Part shown: piece after piece, positions 1 to 7,909 of the stretch
Position numbering within the stretch: the stretch's first letter is position 1
Layout of the letters: the number at the start of each line of letters is the position of its first letter
Assembly (NCBI RefSeq): GCF_019423705.1
Contig: NZ_JAHZAX010000001.1
Location: 3,998-67,997 of the forward strand
Direction: 5' to 3'
Length of the DNA stretch: 64,000 nucleotides
DNA from: Ruminococcus sp.
Lineage (GTDB): Bacteria; Bacillota; Clostridia; Oscillospirales; Ruminococcaceae
Notes under the pieces: generated by a model
Told to the model about the DNA's origin: nothing
Seen by the model: only the letters and a program-made list of their open reading frames with translations
The model's database searches: none
Program-made: the position numbers and the translations under genes

Positions 1-77
1 GGTCAAAGGCGACCTGCGGTCAAAGGCGACCTGCGGTCAAAGGCGACCTGCGGTCAAAGGCGACCTGCGGTCGCCCG
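1..77. repeat. Tandem 17-nt repeat inside a palindromic intergenic element
   Basis: Four perfect head-to-tail copies of GGTCAAAGGCGACCTGC occupy 1-68, followed by GGTCGCCCG. The unit is built from the stem of the dispersed GGGCGACC...GGTCGCCC palindrome seen elsewhere in this window (for example 29159-29178), so the array looks like an expansion inside one copy of that repeat. It starts at the window edge and may extend further left. It lies directly downstream of the fumarate hydratase gene and may also act as its terminator. There are no spacers, so it is not CRISPR. Confidence 0.9.
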
Positions 78-95
78 TTCTTTTCCGCACTTCCC

Positions 96-938
96 TTAGA
101 TCTCTCCGCTAGCGTGACGTGTAACGTGGCAGCCAATATTTACAGAAACAGGCAGTCCGGCAATATGTGTAGGCGCTTCCTCGATATTCACCGCAAGACA
201 AGTCTGCGTGCCGCCAAAGCCCTGCGGACCAATGCCGAGACGGTTTATCTTCTCAAGCATTTTCGCCTCAAGCTCTGCATATCTCGCCTTTGGATTGCGC
301 TTAGAAACATTCCTGCAAAGAGCCTTCTTTGCAAGATATGCGCACTTCTCAAAGTCTCCGCCGATACCAACGCCGATAACGATAGGCGGACAAGGGTTCG
401 AGCCTGCCGTTGCGCAGACCGATACCACCCAGTCAACTATCTCGTCCTCTGTAACACTCGGGGTCATCATTTTGAGCTGAGACATATTCTCGCTGCCAAA
501 GCCCTTTGGCGCAACCATGATCTTCACCTTGTCCCCCTCAGTAAAGCGCAGATGGACCACCGCAGGGGTGTTATCCCCCGTGTTCACTCTCTCGAGAGGG
601 TCTGAAACGATGGAACATCTCAGCCTGCCCTCCGTGTAACCTCTTGCAACGCCCTTGTTTATGGCCTCGTTGACAGAGCCGCCCACAAAATGCACGTCCT
701 GTCCAACTTCCATAAAAATAACCGCCATACCCGTGTCCTGACAGATCGGTATAGTCTCTTCTCTTGCCACACGCATATTTTCAATGATATCCGCAAACAC
801 GTTCTTTCCCACAGGGGACTGCTCCTTTGCGGCGTTGCATTTTATGCATTCTTCCATATCCTTTGGCAGATAAAGATTAGCCTTTATGCAAAGGTCTCTC
901 ACAAGCTGCTCTACCTCTGAAACGTTGATCTCTCTCAT
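96..938 (-). CDS. Fumarate hydratase (class I), alpha subunit
   Basis: This 280-residue protein matches the N-terminal half of class I, iron-sulfur-dependent fumarases, which occurs as a separate alpha subunit in many anaerobes and interconverts fumarate and malate. The three cysteines expected to hold the [4Fe-4S] cluster are visible in the contexts PICQDTG (about residue 66), GSNPCPP (about 157) and GGTQTCLA (about 247). The family requires a beta subunit; none is in the window, and it would lie left of position 1 if adjacent. The start codon overlaps the stop of the upstream cheW gene by one base (TAATG), so the two are probably translationally coupled. Whether it acts in central metabolism or feeds the chemotaxis system is unknown; tartrate dehydratase alpha is the main alternative. 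Confidence 0.9.
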   Translation of the reverse strand: MREINVSEVEQLVRDLCIKANLYLPKDMEECIKCNAAKEQSPVGKNVFADIIENMRVAREETIPICQDTGMAVIFMEVGQDVHFVGGSVNEAINKGVARGYTEGRLRCSIVSDPLERVNTGDNTPAVVHLRFTEGDKVKIMVAPKGFGSENMSQLKMMTPSVTEDEIVDWVVSVCATAGSNPCPPIVIGVGIGGDFEKCAYLAKKALCRNVSKRNPKARYAELEAKMLEKINRLGIGPQGFGGTQTCLAVNIEEAPTHIAGLPVSVNIGCHVTRHASGEI

Positions 939-1432
939 TATTCTTCCATATCCTTTCGGTCGTTATCATCATTATTTTCATCACAAAGCGCATTTTTTAC
1001 CGCCTCACGGTCGCTGAGTTTCACTATCTTTTCCCCATCAAGAATATAACAGGGCTTGTCCTCCATCAGAAACTCGCCGCTTATAAAGCTCGTGCTCACG
1101 TCCTCGTTGAGTTTTGGCGCAGGCTGGATATTTTCCTCCTCCACCTCCGTAAAGCCCTGCACACTGTCGCACAGAAGCCCCACAGGGCTTTCGCTGGCGG
1201 TTATTATTATGCAGTCTCTATCCGATATCTCTTTCGGCGTGTAGTGAAATCTCCTGCGCAGGTCGATAACAGGTATCATTTTCCCCTCGTGCGTTATCGT
1301 GCCCGGTATGTATTCGGGAAAATCGGGAGCAGGCACAGGCTTTTGCGCCGCAAGGATTATCCTTATCTTATCAAAAGGCAGCGAAAATCTCTTTTCATCT
1401 GCAACGAATATCAAGTATCTGCTGTTTTCCAC
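938..1432 (-). CDS. CheW-like chemotaxis adaptor (second copy in operon)
   Basis: The protein has about 164 residues and a single CheW/SH3-like domain, with the typical core PGTITHEGKMIPVIDLRRRF near residues 48-67. CheW scaffolds couple chemoreceptors to the CheA kinase at the inner membrane. I place the start at a GTG at 1432 because GGGAGG lies seven bases upstream and the domain begins there; longer upstream readings would overlap cheB. The acidic tail (NNDDNDRKDMEE) is unusual for CheW. The gene follows cheB by 19 bases and its stop overlaps the start of the fumarase gene. It is clearly divergent from the other CheW at 3473-3967, so the two may serve different receptors or kinase poses (inference). 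Confidence 0.85.
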   Translation of the reverse strand: MENSRYLIFVADEKRFSLPFDKIRIILAAQKPVPAPDFPEYIPGTITHEGKMIPVIDLRRRFHYTPKEISDRDCIIITASESPVGLLCDSVQGFTEVEEENIQPAPKLNEDVSTSFISGEFLMEDKPCYILDGEKIVKLSDREAVKNALCDENNDDNDRKDMEE

Positions 1433-1451
1433 AGCTTTCCCTCCCGTAACT

Positions 1452-2435
1452 TTAGTCTGAGCTGTCAATGCGGCGGTGTATCTCCTCTGCAATATCCCAT
1501 AGTGGAAGCTGCTTTGACACAGCGCCGTTTTCAAATGCCGCTTTCGGCATTCCATATACCACAGAACTTTGCTGATCCTGCCCTATGTTAAAAGCTCCCA
1601 TTCTCTTCATATTGAGCATACCCTTTGCCCCGTCAGAGCCCATTCCAGTAAGAATAACGCCGATAGCGTCCCTTTTGGCAGTATACGCCACAGAGTCAAA
1701 AAGCACGTCAACTGAAGGACAATGCCCCGATATCTTCACGCCCTCTTCCGATGTGACGAAATAGCCCTTTTTGTCTCTGAACAAACGCAAATGCCGTCCG
1801 CCCTGAGCAATAACTATCATACCCTGACGAAGATAAAGCCCGCTGGTGGCTTCCACAACATTGTGCCCCGTCTCACTTTTAAGCTGCTCAGCGTAAATTT
1901 TCGTATATCCCGGCGGCATATGAAGCACCGCCACCACAGGCGGCAGATCGTGCCTAAGCATTTTTAGTATAGTTTTCAAAGCCTCCGTGCTGCCTGTCGA
2001 ACCGCCGATAGCGATAATGTGAGAAATATTCTCCGCAGGCTTGTGAACTCTCGAAACTTTCCGTGTGGATTCAAGCCTTTTTATGCTGTTTATAAATCGT
2101 GCGGAAAACCGTTCCATATCATCGTTTTCGTCATTAGGCTTGTATACCACGTCGATAGCGCCTGCCTGCATCATAGGATACTTATTGTTGTGCTGAGAAG
2201 TGCAAACTATTATGGGCACAGAATATCTCGGCACAAGTCTTATGATATAATCTTCCATATCCTCGCCGCCGTCAGTATCAAGCAGCACAAAGTCGGGGGT
2301 CGCCGCAAGCACGCTGGCTCTGCCGTTGTCAAGGCAGGAATATATCACCTTGTCCTTAGAAAAGCCGTTTGCCGTGAGAACTTTCCTGCACAGCGTCGCA
2401 AAGGCCTTTTCCTGTGAGATAACAAGAAACGTCAT
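1452..2435 (-). CDS. cheB: CheB-type protein-glutamate methylesterase
   Basis: The enzyme removes methyl groups from chemoreceptor glutamates and deamidates glutamines during adaptation. The C-terminal catalytic domain (about residues 140-327) shows the expected Ser in IGGSTGSTEAL, His in VLHMPPGYT and Asp in LTGMGSDGAKGM. The N-terminal receiver domain keeps the phosphoacceptor-like Asp (VLLDTD) and the conserved Lys (VYKPND) but lacks the usual acidic pair after strand 1 (FLVISQEK), so it may not be phosphorylated normally. The start at 2435 overlaps the cheR stop in an ATGA arrangement, with GGAGG upstream; an in-frame ATG 42 bases earlier lies inside cheR and is less likely. Confidence 0.93.
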   Translation of the reverse strand: MTFLVISQEKAFATLCRKVLTANGFSKDKVIYSCLDNGRASVLAATPDFVLLDTDGGEDMEDYIIRLVPRYSVPIIVCTSQHNNKYPMMQAGAIDVVYKPNDENDDMERFSARFINSIKRLESTRKVSRVHKPAENISHIIAIGGSTGSTEALKTILKMLRHDLPPVVAVLHMPPGYTKIYAEQLKSETGHNVVEATSGLYLRQGMIVIAQGGRHLRLFRDKKGYFVTSEEGVKISGHCPSVDVLFDSVAYTAKRDAIGVILTGMGSDGAKGMLNMKRMGAFNIGQDQQSSVVYGMPKAAFENGAVSKQLPLWDIAEEIHRRIDSSD

Positions 2436-3265
2436 TTTCTCCTGCACCTCCCCGTCTTTCTGTATACCGCAGGGCACACCTTTTCAAAAGGCATATCCTC
2501 GGGCACAGATTCAGCGTGACCAATATAAAAAAAGCCGCCGTCCTCCGTCGCTTCATAGAACTTTCTGCATATTTCCGATTTGGTCTTTTCGTCAAAATAT
2601 ATCATTACATTGCGGCAGAGTATAAGATCGAACTTTTTCTTGAAATTGAAATCGTCCATAAGGTTGTGATACTTAAATTCCACATTGTTTCTTATGCTGT
2701 AGCTGACCTGCCAAAGCCCCGATGAATAGGGCTTGAAGTATTTCTTTTTCCACATATCAGGAACATTTTGCACGGACATATCCGTGTAAATGCCGTTTGC
2801 AGCCGATCTGAGGGCGTTGAAAGATATATCCGTGGCAAGTATCTTCAAGTCCCAGTCCTTTGATCTGAAACCGAAATACTCGTCAAGGCACATCGCAAGG
2901 TTGTAAGGCTCGTTGCCGAAAGAACACCCTGCGCTCCATATCCTCAGATCGTGGTCTTTCACGGTTTTCTCAGCATAAGGCAGAAACGCATTCATAAAGT
3001 GGCGGAAATGATCCGTCTCCCTCATAAAATAAGTGTGGTTGGTTGTGAGCCTGTTGATAAGGTTCGCAGTCTCTCTGCCTGTCTCATCGTCATAAACCGC
3101 CGAAAGATATTCAGAAAAGCTTGCAAAACCGCAGTCCAGCACATAGTTGCTGAGACGGCTCTGCACAAGGCTCTTCTTACCCGAAAGGTTCAGCCCGAAC
3201 CGTTCCTTTATATATGCCATAAGCCTGTCAAAATCAGCTTGTGATATCTCAAGACCCGACTGCAT
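2432..3265 (-). CDS. cheR: CheR chemoreceptor glutamate methyltransferase
   Basis: This 277-residue protein has the full CheR plan: an N-terminal helical domain (about 1-75, with RLTTNHTYFMRE) and a C-terminal SAM-dependent methyltransferase domain. Motif I reads WSAGCSFGNEPYNLAM, a slight variant of the usual CSTGEEPYS, and LILCRNVMIYF marks the active-site region. It methylates chemoreceptor glutamates and so opposes CheB, which follows with a 4-base overlap. GGGAGGG lies five bases before the ATG. No receptor gene is in the window, so substrates must be encoded elsewhere. Confidence 0.95.
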   Translation of the reverse strand: MQSGLEISQADFDRLMAYIKERFGLNLSGKKSLVQSRLSNYVLDCGFASFSEYLSAVYDDETGRETANLINRLTTNHTYFMRETDHFRHFMNAFLPYAEKTVKDHDLRIWSAGCSFGNEPYNLAMCLDEYFGFRSKDWDLKILATDISFNALRSAANGIYTDMSVQNVPDMWKKKYFKPYSSGLWQVSYSIRNNVEFKYHNLMDDFNFKKKFDLILCRNVMIYFDEKTKSEICRKFYEATEDGGFFYIGHAESVPEDMPFEKVCPAVYRKTGRCRRK

Positions 3266-3351
3266 AATATCCCTCCCTGTTTTTATTATCTATGATCGTA
3301 ATATTTTTCAGTCTGTCAAATGGCTCTTCACATCGTCAGAGCCATAAGGGT

Positions 3352-3408
3352 AACGGGCGACCGCAAATTATTGTGAGCTTAGCCGAACAACAATTTTTTG
3401 CCCCTACA
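3352..3408 (+). repeat. Long-form dispersed palindromic repeat
   Basis: The sequence runs from ACGGGCGACCGC through AATTATTGTGAGC and AACAACAATT to TTGCCCCTACA, matching copies at 10699, 25066 and 32682. It lies between cheR and cheW inside the chemotaxis operon, so it must be transcribed with it and could form an mRNA hairpin between the two genes. A second small hairpin (TGGCTCT...AGAGCCA) is next to it at 3321-3344. Confidence 0.85.
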
Positions 3409-3472
3409 CCACAAACTGATATCTTATTTTTTGTTTTTTGCTTTATATTTTGTCAAACAGACAACCGCCCCG

Positions 3473-3967
3473 TTATACCTTGCCTTTGCCCTTTCCCTTT
3501 ATAAGCGCCAAAGGGTCGATAACAGATATCCTGTTTTTCGCCGTTGTGATAAAGCACTTCACCGTGCCGCCTGTAAGTGGCGAGGGCGCTATCTGCTCCG
3601 GTGCGATCTCTTCCACGTCCGATACCCTGTCGCAGATGATACCGGCTTGGTTTGAAGCCACTTCCACCACGATTATGCAGCTCCTATGGTCATATTCCTC
3701 CTCGGGATAACCAAGCCGCAGTCTGAAATCAATAACAGGCACGGCCTTTCCTCGCAGATTTATAACGCCCTTGACAAAGTTCGGCGTCCTAGGCAGCCTT
3801 GTGATAGGCTGAAGCCCGATTATATCCGTCACGTCAGTTATCTCAAAGCCGAAAAACTTTCCGTCCGATACAAAGGTGAGTATCTTTCCGCCGTCCTTGA
3901 TAAAATCCCTGTTTTCGTTATTCTGATTATCTTCCGCCGATACTGCCATAACCCTTGCTTCCCTCAT
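3473..3967 (-). CDS. cheW: CheW chemotaxis coupling protein
   Basis: The protein has 164 residues with one CheW domain spanning most of its length. Hallmarks are the segment PNFVKGVINLRGKAVPVIDF and a conserved GIICDRVSDV strand. It lies directly after cheA (30 bases) and is the more canonical of the two CheW proteins here, so it probably forms the core array with CheA and the receptors. An in-frame ATG at 3949 (MAVSAED) is an alternative start; neither has a strong Shine-Dalgarno sequence. The C-terminus is a short Gly-Lys repeat (KGKGKGKV). Confidence 0.93.
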   Translation of the reverse strand: MREARVMAVSAEDNQNNENRDFIKDGGKILTFVSDGKFFGFEITDVTDIIGLQPITRLPRTPNFVKGVINLRGKAVPVIDFRLRLGYPEEEYDHRSCIIVVEVASNQAGIICDRVSDVEEIAPEQIAPSPLTGGTVKCFITTAKNRISVIDPLALIKGKGKGKV

Positions 3968-3997
3968 TTCCGTTTATGTTAAGATCACAAAAGCGCA

Positions 3998-6082
3998 TTA
4001 TTTATCCACGCTTTTAAGCTCATATTTCTCAAAAAATTCTTTCATATCAAGAATGATAGTAATGCTTCCGTCGCCCAAGACCGAACAGCCTGCCATACCC
4101 CATTCCTTTAATGGGTAATCATCCAGCAGCGGCGAAAACGGCTTTACGACCACCTGCTGATCGACTGTTATCCTGTCCGCCATAACAACAGCATCCTTGC
4201 CGTCCTGTCGACAGTAAAGCATTATTCCCTTTGTTATATCCTGCTCTGCATTCGGGATATCGAAATGCTTGCCCATTCTGATAAGAGGCAGACACTTGTC
4301 ACGAAGCATAACAAACTCGTTGCCGTCGGGGTCGGTGATGAAATTTTCTTCTTTGCAGGAAAACGCCTCTTTGATCGCCGAAACAGGCACGGAGAAATTC
4401 TCTCCCCCCACGTCAACGCTCAGAACATCGAGAATAGAAAGCGAAAGCGGTATGCGAATAGTGAAAACAGACCCCTCGCCGAATTTTGAATCAACGGTCA
4501 GCTTTCCGCCGACCTTTTCAAGGTTCTTTTTAACAACGTCCATTCCAACGCCTCGACCCGAATATTCCGTTATCTTCTCGTTGGTGGAAAAACCAGCCGC
4601 CACAACAAAATTGAATATCTCCTTGTCGGTGTATTCATTTTCAGGCTTTGTGAGCATTCCGTTCTTTTTCGCCTTTGCCATAAGCTTTGCGGTGTCCATT
4701 CCTGCGCCGTTGTCACGGCAGGATATCACCACTTCGTTCGAGTCATAGCCAGCGCTAAGCGTAACAGTCGGCGGCTCAGTCTTGCCGCTTTTCGCCCTGA
4801 CCTCAGGCTCTTCAATACCGTGATCGACGGCATTTCTAACAATGTGCATAAGAGGGTCGTTCAAAATATCAACGATCGCCTTGTCGACCTCAGTCTCCTG
4901 CCCCACAAACACCAGCGTGACGTTTTTCTTGAGCTTTTGGTTCATATCCCTCACAACTCTGTTCATCTTTTGGAACGCCGTTGAAACGGGCACCATTCTG
5001 ATAGACATTGCAACGTCCTGCAATTCGTCCGTGAGCTTTCTAAGCTCTCGTGAAGCCTTGTTGAATCTGTCAAGATTCAGCCCAGCCTTTTTAAGGTCTG
5101 GCGATGATACAACAGAGCCCTCTGTTATAACTATCTCCGCCACAAGATCAATAAGCCTGTCGAGCTTGTCAAGCTTTACCGACACCATAGCCTGTTCGTG
5201 CTTTTCAGCAGGCTTTTTCGCCGCAGGTTTTGCCGCAGGAGCAGGCTTCTTTTCGGCGCTATTAGCGCTTGCACTAGCATTGCTTGCACTAGCATTATCC
5301 GCCTTGACCGCAGGCGCAGCCTTTGGCTTTTCAGCAGGCTTTTCGACCTTTTCCGCCGCCGCAACATTTACAGCGCCTTTCATAAGCTCCAAAGCCTTGT
5401 CGCAGTCGTCGGTGATAAGCTTTATGTAAAGTCCCTTTTTGGATATCTCGTCCCCAGCATTGTCGGCGTCAAGATCGGCAGGATAAGTCCTAGTCACCTC
5501 GCCTATCTTTCCCAGCGCACGCAGCAGCACAAGCGCACGCATTTCGGGCATTGCGCAGCTGTCCGAATATGTCACCTTGTAAGTTAACACGCCCTCTTTC
5601 TCGTCCGCAGGGAAAAGATCGCCATACCCAGCCGCCGAGCCGCCGCTCTGAGCGTCTCCGCCATCCGCAGGCTGACCTTTCATAACGTTCGCAAAGCTAT
5701 GTATCTTGCCTTCAAGCTCCGAAAAGTCCGTCTGCTCCTCCGAATCGAAAAGGGAATCAAGCTCATTTTTCAAACTGTCCGAAGCCGCAAAAAGCAGCTC
5801 ATAAAGGGCAGGCTTGTCATATTTCGTGCTGGGGTCCTCTCTTATAATGTAAAAAAGGTCCTCCACCGAATGGGCAAGCGTAGACATATTCTGCAAGCCC
5901 ATCATCGCCGCAGAGCCCTTTATAGTGTGCATAATACGGAATATCTCGCCGATATCCTCCGCCCCGATAGACTCTTCCTGTTCGGTACGCATAAGGATAT
6001 CGTCAAGCTTTTCAAGCAGATCGCCCGACTCGAACACGAACATATCCGCCATATTTTCCATACCGTTTTCAAACTTAGGCAT
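3998..6082 (-). CDS. cheA: CheA chemotaxis histidine kinase
   Basis: This 694-residue kinase shows all five CheA domains in order. P1 is the HPt domain with the phosphorylated His52 (IMHTIKGSAAMMG). A P2-like response-regulator docking domain is at about 155-245, followed by an Ala/Lys/Pro-rich linker. P3, the dimerisation domain, starts near 297 (KLDRLIDLVAEIV). P4, the ATPase domain, has the N box HIVRNAVDHGIE and glycine boxes DNGAGMD and GRGVGMDVVK. P5, which binds CheW, is at about 550-694. It is the first gene of the operon. No cheY, cheC or cheD gene is present nearby, so the output regulator must be encoded elsewhere. Confidence 0.97.
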   Translation of the reverse strand: MPKFENGMENMADMFVFESGDLLEKLDDILMRTEQEESIGAEDIGEIFRIMHTIKGSAAMMGLQNMSTLAHSVEDLFYIIREDPSTKYDKPALYELLFAASDSLKNELDSLFDSEEQTDFSELEGKIHSFANVMKGQPADGGDAQSGGSAAGYGDLFPADEKEGVLTYKVTYSDSCAMPEMRALVLLRALGKIGEVTRTYPADLDADNAGDEISKKGLYIKLITDDCDKALELMKGAVNVAAAEKVEKPAEKPKAAPAVKADNASASNASASANSAEKKPAPAAKPAAKKPAEKHEQAMVSVKLDKLDRLIDLVAEIVITEGSVVSSPDLKKAGLNLDRFNKASRELRKLTDELQDVAMSIRMVPVSTAFQKMNRVVRDMNQKLKKNVTLVFVGQETEVDKAIVDILNDPLMHIVRNAVDHGIEEPEVRAKSGKTEPPTVTLSAGYDSNEVVISCRDNGAGMDTAKLMAKAKKNGMLTKPENEYTDKEIFNFVVAAGFSTNEKITEYSGRGVGMDVVKKNLEKVGGKLTVDSKFGEGSVFTIRIPLSLSILDVLSVDVGGENFSVPVSAIKEAFSCKEENFITDPDGNEFVMLRDKCLPLIRMGKHFDIPNAEQDITKGIMLYCRQDGKDAVVMADRITVDQQVVVKPFSPLLDDYPLKEWGMAGCSVLGDGSITIILDMKEFFEKYELKSVDK

Positions 6083-6168
6083 TGCCTCTCACCCTTTCAA
6101 GTGGAAATACTTATTCGCAAAAATAAAATAATTATGCTTGTCTTAGTACGTTAAATGATAATCCACCA

Positions 6169-6194
6169 ACGGGCGAACAATGTTCGCCCCTACA
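6169..6194 (+). repeat. Short-form dispersed palindromic repeat
   Basis: ACGGGCGAACAATGTTCGCCCCTACA forms a stem of about ten base pairs. It lies between the predicted cheA promoter and the cheA start, so it would form a hairpin in the operon's 5' leader. Confidence 0.9.
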
Positions 6195-6231
6195 ATAAAT
6201 CGAACACCTAGGCAAGACTATACTTATTTAT

Positions 6232-6260
6232 ATTATAACAAATTTCTTCCTACATTTCAA
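6232..6260 (-). promoter_or_regulatory. Predicted housekeeping promoter of the chemotaxis operon
   Basis: On the minus strand TTGAAA (6260-6255) and TATAAT (6237-6232) are separated by exactly 17 bases, about 150 bases before cheA. This is a vegetative sigma-A type pattern rather than the sigma-28 pattern often used for motility genes. Confidence 0.75.
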
Positions 6261-6290
6261 CTGTTTATTATTAAAAAACCACAATAAAGA

Positions 6291-6330
6291 AAAAAATCAA
6301 AAAGCACCCCACATCACCGCAGGGCGCTTT
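6291..6330 (-). terminator. Rho-independent terminator
   Basis: On the minus strand AAAGCGCCC pairs with GGGTGCTTT and is followed by TTGATTTTTT. It lies 25 bases after the stop of the phosphoribosyltransferase-like gene and separates it from the chemotaxis operon. Confidence 0.8.
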
Positions 6331-6354
6331 GATATCACAAATATTGCAGCTATA

Positions 6355-6984
6355 TCATATCTTGGAATAGCCGAAGCTGTTTACAAGGGCGTCTACCTTC
6401 TGACCGGCCTCGCACATAGGACAATGTGCAGGCATATAAGTCTCGTACTTAGGCAGGTCTTTCTCTGAGAACAGCGAATGTACCGCAATGCCGTTTGACT
6501 CTCTGATAGCCGAGAATATAGAGCCGATAGCAACAAGATTGCCGTTATAATACTGCAAGCAGTCGATAGCTCTGTTGATACTCTTACCGGTGGAAGCCGA
6601 TGAAATGAGCAGCAGAACTTGCTTGCCCCAAATTTTCTTCTGAGTATTGTCTCTGAATATCATCTGGTTAACAGCGTTGAGCTCAGGCGTAACGACATTG
6701 ATATCTGCGCCGCTGTTTATACCTCCCTCAGAAAGGCTCTCAGCCAAAAATGCGCCGAGTATCTCCGTTCCCTCAAGGCATATGATAGTGTCGATATGTG
6801 TCGAAACATAAGTAGCCGCAAGCTCTTTCGCCGCTTCCCTAGCCATTTTCATTCCCGTCTTGACGGAAGTAAGATCAACATAGTAGTTGATATGTGAGTG
6901 GTTAGTAGCGTAATGACCCGGTATAACGCCGATCTGTATTTTACTGTTATTAGCTGCGTGAATTATCTGCATACGTTCTTCCAA
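6355..6984 (-). CDS. Phosphoribosyltransferase-like protein (type I PRTase fold)
   Basis: The 209-residue protein resembles proteins annotated as orotate phosphoribosyltransferase-like. The PRPP-binding loop region reads VLLLISSASTGKSINRAIDCL; the usual acidic pair before the TTG segment (as in EDVVTTG) is replaced by SSAS, so ordinary PRPP catalysis is doubtful. Near the C-terminus CPMC could hold a metal. The start is a TTG at 6984, chosen because AAGGAGGT lies seven bases upstream, while the next ATG (6972) is about 19 bases away from it. It is monocistronic, between its own promoter and a terminator. The substrate is not known. Confidence 0.7.
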   Translation of the reverse strand: MEERMQIIHAANNSKIQIGVIPGHYATNHSHINYYVDLTSVKTGMKMAREAAKELAATYVSTHIDTIICLEGTEILGAFLAESLSEGGINSGADINVVTPELNAVNQMIFRDNTQKKIWGKQVLLLISSASTGKSINRAIDCLQYYNGNLVAIGSIFSAIRESNGIAVHSLFSEKDLPKYETYMPAHCPMCEAGQKVDALVNSFGYSKI

Positions 6985-7034
6985 AACGAAGACCTCCTTA
7001 CAAGCAAAGTATGAACAATGTTTTACTATTGGTT

Positions 7035-7063
7035 ATTATAACATATCTCGCTTGATTTTTCAA
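7035..7063 (-). promoter_or_regulatory. Predicted promoter of the PRTase-like gene
   Basis: TTGAAA (7063-7058), a 17-base spacer and TATAAT (7040-7035) lie on the minus strand about 50 bases before the TTG start. Confidence 0.75.
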
Positions 7064-7291
7064 TATCATTTTTAATGATTTTTCACATATATTTTTGTAG
7101 GACTATACAATTAATAAATTGATAAATCATATTTATACGGTCAGCTTTATTTATCATATGTTGCACGCCAGTCGACAAAAGCCGCCAAAGTACGCACTTA
7201 TCGACGTATCAGCGCACACAAATCTAACATTTATCAACTTTCCCTGTGCAAAATACACTAATCGAAATGTGTAATTTGTATAAAATACAGA

Positions 7292-7320
7292 TTGTAAAGT
7301 CGCACAAAAATGTGTATAAT
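7292..7320 (+). promoter_or_regulatory. Predicted promoter of the small membrane protein gene
   Basis: TTGTAA (7292-7297) and TATAAT (7315-7320) are separated by 17 bases, about 75 bases before the ATG at 7398. Nothing else is recognised in the 7064-7291 stretch except AT-rich sequence. Confidence 0.65.
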
Positions 7321-7397
7321 TAGTAGTAATGGTAAGATAAAAAGTGGATACATCAAGGGTGGCTTTATACTTTGTGCTGTCCTGAGGAGATATATTT

Positions 7398-7703
7398 ATG
7401 AAAAAGAGAAAACTGTTAGCAGGACTGGGCGCAGTTGCGATGTCTCTATGCGCTATGCCTGCATACGCATTGCAGGAGGACGTTGTCGCATACGCTGATC
7501 TGCCCATTGAAGCTGCAATAAACGATGAGACTTCCGAGAGCGATCCTGCCACCGAGGCAGCTCAAAACGGTGACGAGCCCGAGGCCAAGGCACAAAAGAA
7601 CGAGAACCCCCAAAGCGATGTAGACTGGGCGCTTTTCGGCTGGATAGGCGGCGGAGCTGTTGTTGTGCTTATTTCCATTGGTGTAATGGCTAAGAAGAAG
7701 TAG
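7398..7703 (+). CDS. Small secreted, membrane-anchored protein of unknown function
   Basis: This 101-residue protein has a lysine-rich start, a hydrophobic signal segment ending near PAYA (about residue 24), a Ser/Glu/Ala-rich acidic middle, one transmembrane segment (about 76-97) and a terminal AKKK. That is the layout of a sortase-type cell-wall anchor, but no LPxTG-like motif is visible, so it is more likely a single-pass membrane protein facing outward. GAGGAG precedes the ATG. Its own promoter and a following hairpin suggest a monocistronic unit. I do not recognise the family. Confidence 0.75.
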   Translation: MKKRKLLAGLGAVAMSLCAMPAYALQEDVVAYADLPIEAAINDETSESDPATEAAQNGDEPEAKAQKNENPQSDVDWALFGWIGGGAVVVLISIGVMAKKK

Positions 7704-7731
7704 TTACATAGTTGCATAGTTTTTGACATTT

Positions 7732-7764
7732 AAACGGACGGTCTTTGGTCGTCCGTTTATTTAT
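7732..7764 (+). terminator. Probable terminator
   Basis: AAACGGACG pairs with CGTCCGTTT around a short loop and is followed by ATTTAT. The uridine run is weak. Confidence 0.55.
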
Positions 7765-7836
7765 ATGGTGCTCTTTTACGTTGCTTACGCCCCATACCGA
7801 CGTTTGCGTGTCGCAAAATCGCTCCTTGATAAACAC

Positions 7837-7865
7837 TTGACAATAAACCAAAGTTGTATTATAAT
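7837..7865 (+). promoter_or_regulatory. Consensus promoter of the rrf2-family gene
   Basis: A perfect TTGACA (7837-7842), a 17-base spacer and a perfect TATAAT (7860-7865) lie 45 bases upstream of the GTG start. Such a strong promoter on a repressor gene suggests autoregulation at the TSS region, where TTCTAATAGGAA is a weak dyad. Confidence 0.85.
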
Positions 7866-7909
7866 TAAATCATACATTTCTAATAGGAATTACGAAAGGA
7901 CTTGAAACC

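Noticed and set aside
1..77. The tandem array at the window start as a CRISPR array
   Set aside because: The units are contiguous with no spacers and are only 17 bases long.
6355..6984. Calling the PRTase-like gene pyrE or xpt
   Set aside because: The PRPP loop lacks the acidic residues, and there are no pyrimidine or purine genes or purine riboswitch next to it.
7166..7184. A Spo0A-box-like TTTGTCGAC upstream of the small membrane protein gene
   Set aside because: It has a mismatch in the core and is single, unlike the cluster upstream of spo0A.
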